In this document: positions 59,731 through 64,000 of the stretch, piece by piece
Position numbering within the stretch: position 1 is the stretch's first letter
Layout: every line of letters starts with the position of its first letter
Assembly (NCBI RefSeq): GCF_042651965.1
Contig: NZ_JBHSDY010000004.1
Span: 62,001 to 126,000 of the forward strand
DNA from: Castellaniella hirudinis
GTDB lineage: Bacteria > Pseudomonadota > Gammaproteobacteria > Burkholderiales > Burkholderiaceae_B
Direction: 5' to 3'
DNA length: 64,000 bases
Made by a program: the position numbers and the translations under genes
Notes under the pieces: generated by a model
Told to the model about the DNA's origin: nothing
What the model saw: the letters and a program-made list of their open reading frames with translations, nothing else
The model's database searches: none

Positions 59731-61070
59731 CGCGGGACACCCTCGCAGACAAGCGCCGCCCGGGCCTCGCCGCCGGCCTCAAACAACGGCTCATCCAGGA
59801 CGCGCTGCAACGCAAGCTCAAGAACGCAGGCCGCCAGCCCGCCGCCGCCCAGGGACGGGACGTGCCCGAACAGCACTACCGCTTCGCGCTGCATCCCGGC
59901 TATCAGCAGCTTCAGATCATCAGCGAAGGCGCCGCCAGACTGGGCGTGGGCAGTCCATTCTTCAAACTGCATGAAGGCGGCGCCGGCGCCTCGACCCGCA
60001 TTGCGGGCGCAAGCTACCTCAACTTCGCCAGCTACAACTATCTGGGCCTGTCCGGCGACCCGGCGGTCAACGAGGCCGCCAAGCGCGCCGTCGACCGTTA
60101 CGGCACATCGGTCTCGGCCAGCCGCCTGGTGTCGGGTGAGCGGCCCATCCACCGGGAACTGGAGGAAGCGCTGGCCGCGCTGTACGGCGTCGATGCCGCC
60201 GTCACCTTCGTCAGCGGCCACGCCACCAACGTGTCCACGCTGGGGTTGCTGTTCGGCCCCAAAGACCTGATCGTGCACGACGAACTGATCCACAACAGCG
60301 TGTTGCAAGGCATCCAGCTTTCCGGGGCCAAGCGTCTGCCCTCCCCCCACAACGATCCCGAAGCACTCGATGCGCTGCTGCAGACCCACCGCCGCGACTT
60401 CGAGCGCGTGCTGGTCGTGCTGGAAGGCCTCTACAGCATGGACGGCGATTACCCCGATCTGCCCCGCTACGTCGAAATCAAACGCCGCCATCGGGTGTTC
60501 CTCATGGTGGACGAAGCGCATTCTCTGGGCGTCATGGGACGGCACGGCCACGGCATCCGCGAACACTACGGCCTGGCGGGCGACGACGTGGACATCTGGA
60601 TGGGCACGCTCAGCAAGACGCTGGCGGGCTGCGGCGGCTACATTGCGGGCGAGACCGCGCTGGTCGAACACCTGAAGTTCCTGGCGCCGGGCTTCCTGTA
60701 CAGCGTCGGCATGCCGCCTCCCGTGGCGGCGGCATGCCTCGCGGCGCTGCGCCGCATGCGAGACCTGCCGGAGCGCGTGGCGGCACTGCAGGCACGGGGA
60801 GCGAGCTTCCTCGCCCGGGCGCGCCACGCGGGCATCGATACCGGCACGAGCGCCGGCCTGGCCATCGTACCCGCCATCGTCGGCCACTCGCTGCGGGCGG
60901 CCCGGCTGTCCGCCGCACTGTTCGCACGCGGCATCAACGCGCAGCCCATCCTGTACCCCGCCGTTCCCGAGCAGTCGGCGCGCCTGCGCTTCTTCCTCTG
61001 CAGCGAACACAGCGAGGCCGACATCGCCTACACGGTGGACGCCCTGGCCGAAGAGGTGGAGCGCCTATGA
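59727..61070 (+). CDS. Alpha-oxoamine synthase (PLP-dependent; KBL/BioF/SPT family)
   Basis: Fold-type I PLP enzyme of 447 residues that should join an acyl thioester to an amino acid with loss of CO2. The conserved segments are YLNFASYNYLGLSGDP, DELIHNSVLQGIQLSGA, VDEAHSLGVMGRHG and TLSKTLAGCGGYIAG with the PLP lysine at 297. About 65 N-terminal residues precede the usual family start, including a basic helix LKQRLIQDALQRKLKN. The ATGA overlap with the PKS stop argues that it releases the PKS product from the ACP. The amino acid used (Ser, Gly or Ala) cannot be read from sequence. Fumonisin Fum1/Fum8 is a fungal parallel. Confidence 0.9.
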   Translation: MTRDTLADKRRPGLAAGLKQRLIQDALQRKLKNAGRQPAAAQGRDVPEQHYRFALHPGYQQLQIISEGAARLGVGSPFFKLHEGGAGASTRIAGASYLNFASYNYLGLSGDPAVNEAAKRAVDRYGTSVSASRLVSGERPIHRELEEALAALYGVDAAVTFVSGHATNVSTLGLLFGPKDLIVHDELIHNSVLQGIQLSGAKRLPSPHNDPEALDALLQTHRRDFERVLVVLEGLYSMDGDYPDLPRYVEIKRRHRVFLMVDEAHSLGVMGRHGHGIREHYGLAGDDVDIWMGTLSKTLAGCGGYIAGETALVEHLKFLAPGFLYSVGMPPPVAAACLAALRRMRDLPERVAALQARGASFLARARHAGIDTGTSAGLAIVPAIVGHSLRAARLSAALFARGINAQPILYPAVPEQSARLRFFLCSEHSEADIAYTVDALAEEVERL

Positions 61071-61083
61071 CACCGCCTGCGGC

Positions 61084-62589
61084 TCAGGGCGCGGACATCA
61101 GTCCCATGTGCGCCATGAACGCCGGCCCCAGGTCGCTGGCCGCCAGCGGGGCGGCCGGCGGCGCGCCCGCCGGCCCGTCCGGACGCCAGATCACGTAGTC
61201 CGTCTCGCCCGACGGCGCGCCCAGGCGCCGGTAGACGCCGGGCATGATCGGCACATGATCGCCATACAGGCACAGGCCCGCCGGGCGCGGCGAGGCGGCC
61301 AGCGCGGACGCAAGCATCCCGAACATGGCGTCGGCATTGCGCAGGTGACGACAGTAGGCCACGAGATCCCGGCAATCCTCCGGCAGCGGCTCGCGGCAGA
61401 CGGCCGCCGCGTCCCCGGCGTCGACGCGCTCCCAATGCAGCGGTCCATGGTTCTCCATGGTGATGACGTGCACGTACAGCGGCCCGGTCCGTTCACGCCC
61501 CAGCAGCTCGATCACCCATGCGGCGACCTCCCGGTCGCCCACGTAGGGGTGTCCGGGCGCCCCGCCCTCGAAGGCCGAAATATCGATGAACTCGTCGAAC
61601 CCCAGCAGAGGCAGCACTCGATCGCGTCCATAGAAACTGCCATGATAGGGGTGCACGCACACGGTCCGGTAACCCAGTTCGCGCAGATAGCCGGCCAGCG
61701 AGGCCAGCCCGCTGCGCGCCAGGCGCCGGTACGGCTGATACCGATGCACCCCCTGCCGACCCGCGTCCAGGCCCGACAGGAAGGCGAACTCCGTACGCAC
61801 CGTATTGGCGCCCCAGGACGCCACCCGCAGCGGCCCGTGCGCGCAGGCTTGCGCGCACAAGGCATCGAATGCCGCGAGCAGTTCGGGACGCACCTGCGGA
61901 TAGCAGCCGCGCGGATCGAAGAACGACTCGCTCTGCACGGAAACCAAGTCCGGCAACACGGGCGGCCGCTGCGGCGGCGGCGCAGAAAACGGGGTGGCCG
62001 GGGGTTCTTGCGCCTGCCGTTCGCTGCCGGCGTAACGCCACAGCGCCATGGCCAAGCCCAGGCGGCGCAAATCCTTGCGCGCATCGAAGGTGACGCGGAC
62101 CTGCCGGCGGCCTGCCGCTACGGCCATCACCGCGCCGCCGAACCCCACCGCCATGGCGCCCGCCCAAGAAGACTCCGGCTCCTCCAGCATCAGCCCCGAG
62201 GCCAGGGCCGCGCCGGCGCCGGCTGCCGCGCCCAGGGCCCGCCAGGGGCCCAGAAAGGGCAGATACAGCCTGGGATGCCGCAAGGCGTCGGTAAAGTATT
62301 CGAAATCCGCCCACACAAAGGGCTCGCGCAAGGCCTGATACTTGGCATTGTTGACCACGACGATCAGGCCCGCGCCGGCCAAGGCCAGTGCGGCCGCGAA
62401 GTACGGCCGACGCGCGAGCGCCCAGGCCAACGCGAAAGCGCACATCCACAGCCCGGCATGCAGGATCACGGCGCTGGCCGGACGGCGCCAGGGAGGCCGC
62501 GGGCGCAGCGACAGGCACGCCTCCAGCGCCCAGGACAGCACCAGGCCGCCGGCCAAGGGCGCGGCCAGAGCGCATGCCTCAAGCGCCAT
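61084..62589 (-). CDS. LTA-synthase-like membrane phospho-transferase (sulfatase fold)
   Basis: Protein of 501 residues. Four to five hydrophobic segments (about 5-165) are followed by a sulfatase-fold domain. Metal and catalytic candidates are Glu221 in SVQSESFFDPR, Thr263 in ANTVRTEFAFLSG (TxxxE, as in LtaS), HPYHGSFYGRDRVLP, ITMENHGP and GDHVP with Asp444 and His445. The family transfers phosphoglycerol or phosphoethanolamine to glycans or lipids outside the inner membrane. It overlaps the SDR gene by 11 bases and ends 13 bases from the oxoamine synthase stop, convergently. It may correspond to WcbQ. Confidence 0.8.
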   Translation of the reverse strand: MALEACALAAPLAGGLVLSWALEACLSLRPRPPWRRPASAVILHAGLWMCAFALAWALARRPYFAAALALAGAGLIVVVNNAKYQALREPFVWADFEYFTDALRHPRLYLPFLGPWRALGAAAGAGAALASGLMLEEPESSWAGAMAVGFGGAVMAVAAGRRQVRVTFDARKDLRRLGLAMALWRYAGSERQAQEPPATPFSAPPPQRPPVLPDLVSVQSESFFDPRGCYPQVRPELLAAFDALCAQACAHGPLRVASWGANTVRTEFAFLSGLDAGRQGVHRYQPYRRLARSGLASLAGYLRELGYRTVCVHPYHGSFYGRDRVLPLLGFDEFIDISAFEGGAPGHPYVGDREVAAWVIELLGRERTGPLYVHVITMENHGPLHWERVDAGDAAAVCREPLPEDCRDLVAYCRHLRNADAMFGMLASALAASPRPAGLCLYGDHVPIMPGVYRRLGAPSGETDYVIWRPDGPAGAPPAAPLAASDLGPAFMAHMGLMSAP

Positions 62590-63343
62590 AGCCCAGCCAG
62601 CTCAACACGCGCCCGGAAAGACCGGGCGGCAGACCCGCCAGCAGCCAGCAGCCCAGGCTCAGAGGAAAGGGGAAACTGATGCGCGCACGGTTGGCGGCGA
62701 GGCCGCGCCGGATACGGCGCGCGGCACGGGCGGCGTCCCATTCAAACGGCTTGGGGCCGGGCATGGCCGCGCACATCGGCGAACTCACATACCCGGGCAT
62801 CACGACATTGACGCGCACGCCGTACCGCGCCAGGCCGTCACGCAACGCCTCGCCGTATGCTTTCAGCGCGGCCTTGCTGGCGCTGTAGCTGGGTGTGGCG
62901 GGCAGTCCGCGCCACGCCGCCTGGGAGCTCATCAGGGCAATCTGGCCGGCGCCCCGGCGCCTCATGCGCTCGCCCAAGGCATGGGCGATCCTCAACGAGG
63001 CCCGCACATTGAGCTCCAGCAGGCCGTCCACCTCGTCCCAGTCCTCCCCGCGCCCCGGTTGCGACGCCGAGAGATTGACGCCCGCATTGATGATGGCAAG
63101 ATCCGGCAGCGCCTCGTCCACCTGCCCGTCCAGCCACATCTGCAGCGCTGCACGGTCGCGCAAGTCCAGCACGGTCGTGCGCACCCGGGCGCCGCGCGCT
63201 TCGCAACGCGCCGCCAGTTCGCGCAGCACCCCGGTCCGCCTGCCCAACAAGACCAGCGACACACCCGGCGCGGCATACGCCTCGGCCAGGGCCTGGCCGA
63301 TGGCGCCCGTGGCGCCCGTGATCAGCACAACGGTCCGCGTCAT
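62579..63343 (-). CDS. Short-chain dehydrogenase of the capsule cluster
   Basis: NAD(P)-dependent SDR of 254 residues. TGATGAIG is at 9-16, INAGVN follows, and the catalytic Ser and Tyr-Lys are in LMSSQAAWRGLPATPSYSAS and the next Lys. A C-terminal hydrophobic tail (about 222-252, ISFPFPLSLGCWLLAGLPPG) suggests membrane attachment, as in ketosphinganine reductase-like SDRs. Overlaps the KpsS-like gene by four bases. A plausible job is reducing the 3-keto group of the oxoamine synthase product; this is an inference. It may correspond to WcbP. Confidence 0.85.
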   Translation of the reverse strand: MTRTVVLITGATGAIGQALAEAYAAPGVSLVLLGRRTGVLRELAARCEARGARVRTTVLDLRDRAALQMWLDGQVDEALPDLAIINAGVNLSASQPGRGEDWDEVDGLLELNVRASLRIAHALGERMRRRGAGQIALMSSQAAWRGLPATPSYSASKAALKAYGEALRDGLARYGVRVNVVMPGYVSSPMCAAMPGPKPFEWDAARAARRIRRGLAANRARISFPFPLSLGCWLLAGLPPGLSGRVLSWLGYGA

Positions 63344-64000
63344 AGCATCTCCTCGAGCAGGGACCGTGGCCGGCGCATCCGCTCGGCCGCACGTTCCACG
63401 GCCAAGGCAATGCCCGGCTCGCTGTAGAACCCGCCGTTGATCTGCGTGGCATGGACCACGGCCGCCTTGAAGGCGTGAAAGAGCGGCCGGTCCGGCGGCT
63501 CCGCCGCCTGCCAGAACGCGTCGAGCCCGCCCTGGAACGTCAGTCCCTCCAGGTGATAAATGGCCCGGCTCAAGGCCAGCGTCGGGCAGCCCCGCTCCAG
63601 CGCCGCCGCGCCGACCGTGCTGTTGACGGTCACCACGCCCGCCGCTCGCGCCAGCAGACTGGGCAGATGGCCGCATTCCAGGTAAAGGACGCGATCGGCG
63701 ACGCCCTGGACACGCGCCAGTTCGCGCACCCCCGCCTCGTGATGCGCCAGGCCCGGGTCCAGCGGGTGATTCTTCACGACCAGCAGGCTATGGACGGGCG
63801 CGTGCCGCGCGAAGGAAGCAATCGCCAGCGCCAGCACCTGCCGCATCCCGTGAAACGGCGAATGGTCCCTGATCTGCGCGTCGCCTTCGAGCTGCAAGGG
63901 CAACAGGTAATACGGCCGCGACCCCGAACTCACGCGCGCCACGGCCAGCGCATCGCGGCGGGCGCGCCACCGCAACCGCGCCGCACGCCGCAGGTAAGCC
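63340..64000 (-). CDS. KpsS/LipB-like capsule polysaccharide protein (C-terminal part)
   Basis: The last 220 codons of a gene cut by the right edge. YYLLPLQLEGDAQIRDHSPF, LLVVKNHPLDPG and GVVTVNSTVGAAALERGCPT match the capsule biosynthesis domain shared by KpsS and KpsC, which build the Kdo linker on a lipid in ATP-exported capsules. The frame stays open to the edge, so the start is not seen. It is followed with ATGA overlap by the SDR. It may correspond to WcbO. Confidence 0.85.
   Translation of the reverse strand, partial: AYLRRAARLRWRARRDALAVARVSSGSRPYYLLPLQLEGDAQIRDHSPFHGMRQVLALAIASFARHAPVHSLLVVKNHPLDPGLAHHEAGVRELARVQGVADRVLYLECGHLPSLLARAAGVVTVNSTVGAAALERGCPTLALSRAIYHLEGLTFQGGLDAFWQAAEPPDRPLFHAFKAAVVHATQINGGFYSEPGIALAVERAAERMRRPRSLLEEML

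Noticed and set aside
52162..64000. Genomic island boundary at the PKS/capsule block
   Set aside because: I see no tRNA, integrase, direct repeats or obvious GC change at 51.7-52.2 kb; acquisition remains possible but unsupported here.

Overview
The window is about two-thirds GC, densely coded and chromosomal. Gene content and order point to a motile betaproteobacterium of the order Burkholderiales, most likely family Alcaligenaceae (relatives of Bordetella, Achromobacter or Castellaniella). The reasons are the argF/DUF3579/argG block, the exbBD-lpxK-kdsB-adk block, an E. coli-type ArgG, and one contiguous fli cluster. I see no phage, insertion sequence or CRISPR array.

Layout. Positions 1-12.1 kb hold housekeeping genes: clpA (cut by the left edge) and clpS, divergent from a cold-shock gene; a DUF192 protein; an MFS transporter; xseA-sodB; exbB-exbD-lpxK-UPF0434-kdsB-adk; an SDR; murJ; rpsT. 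Positions 12.1-17.3 kb hold argF, a DUF3579 protein, argG, an alpha/beta hydrolase, a peroxidase-like protein and tRNA-Ala(CGC). Positions 17.3-26.6 kb are accessory: a LysE exporter with a DUF1127 partner and a divergent MocR-type regulator, a MarR-MFS pair with a clear palindromic operator, an HD-GYP protein, a chemoreceptor and an exported PIG-L deacetylase. Positions 26.6-32.0 kb hold rpsP-rimM-trmD, alaS with a TusA-like gene, and a hemerythrin with an NsrR-like operator.

Positions 32.0-51.7 kb are the flagellar region. fliA lies on the minus strand; flaG-fliD-fliS-fliT, a second FliK-like gene and an FlhB-C-domain-like gene follow behind a near-consensus FliA (sigma-28) promoter; fliE is on the minus strand; fliFGHIJKLMNOPQR form a tight plus-strand operon; a lipoprotein gene and a second chemoreceptor close the region on the minus strand.

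Positions 52.1-64.0 kb are the most unusual part. A 2522-residue type I polyketide synthase/fatty-acid-synthase-like protein has the domain order of animal FAS and fungal highly reducing PKS (KS-AT-DH-inactive MT-ER-KR-ACP, no thioesterase). It overlaps by four bases an alpha-oxoamine synthase. Converging on this pair is an operon for a KpsS-like capsule protein (cut by the right edge), an SDR and an LTA-synthase-like membrane sulfatase-fold enzyme. The set resembles the wcbO/P/Q/R/T part of the Burkholderia pseudomallei capsule locus as I recall it. My inference is that PKS plus oxoamine synthase make an amino-ketone (sphingoid-like) lipid for a capsule or other surface glycan.

Start sites were chosen by family alignment and Shine-Dalgarno sequence. 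Several differ from the longest open frame and this is said in each entry.
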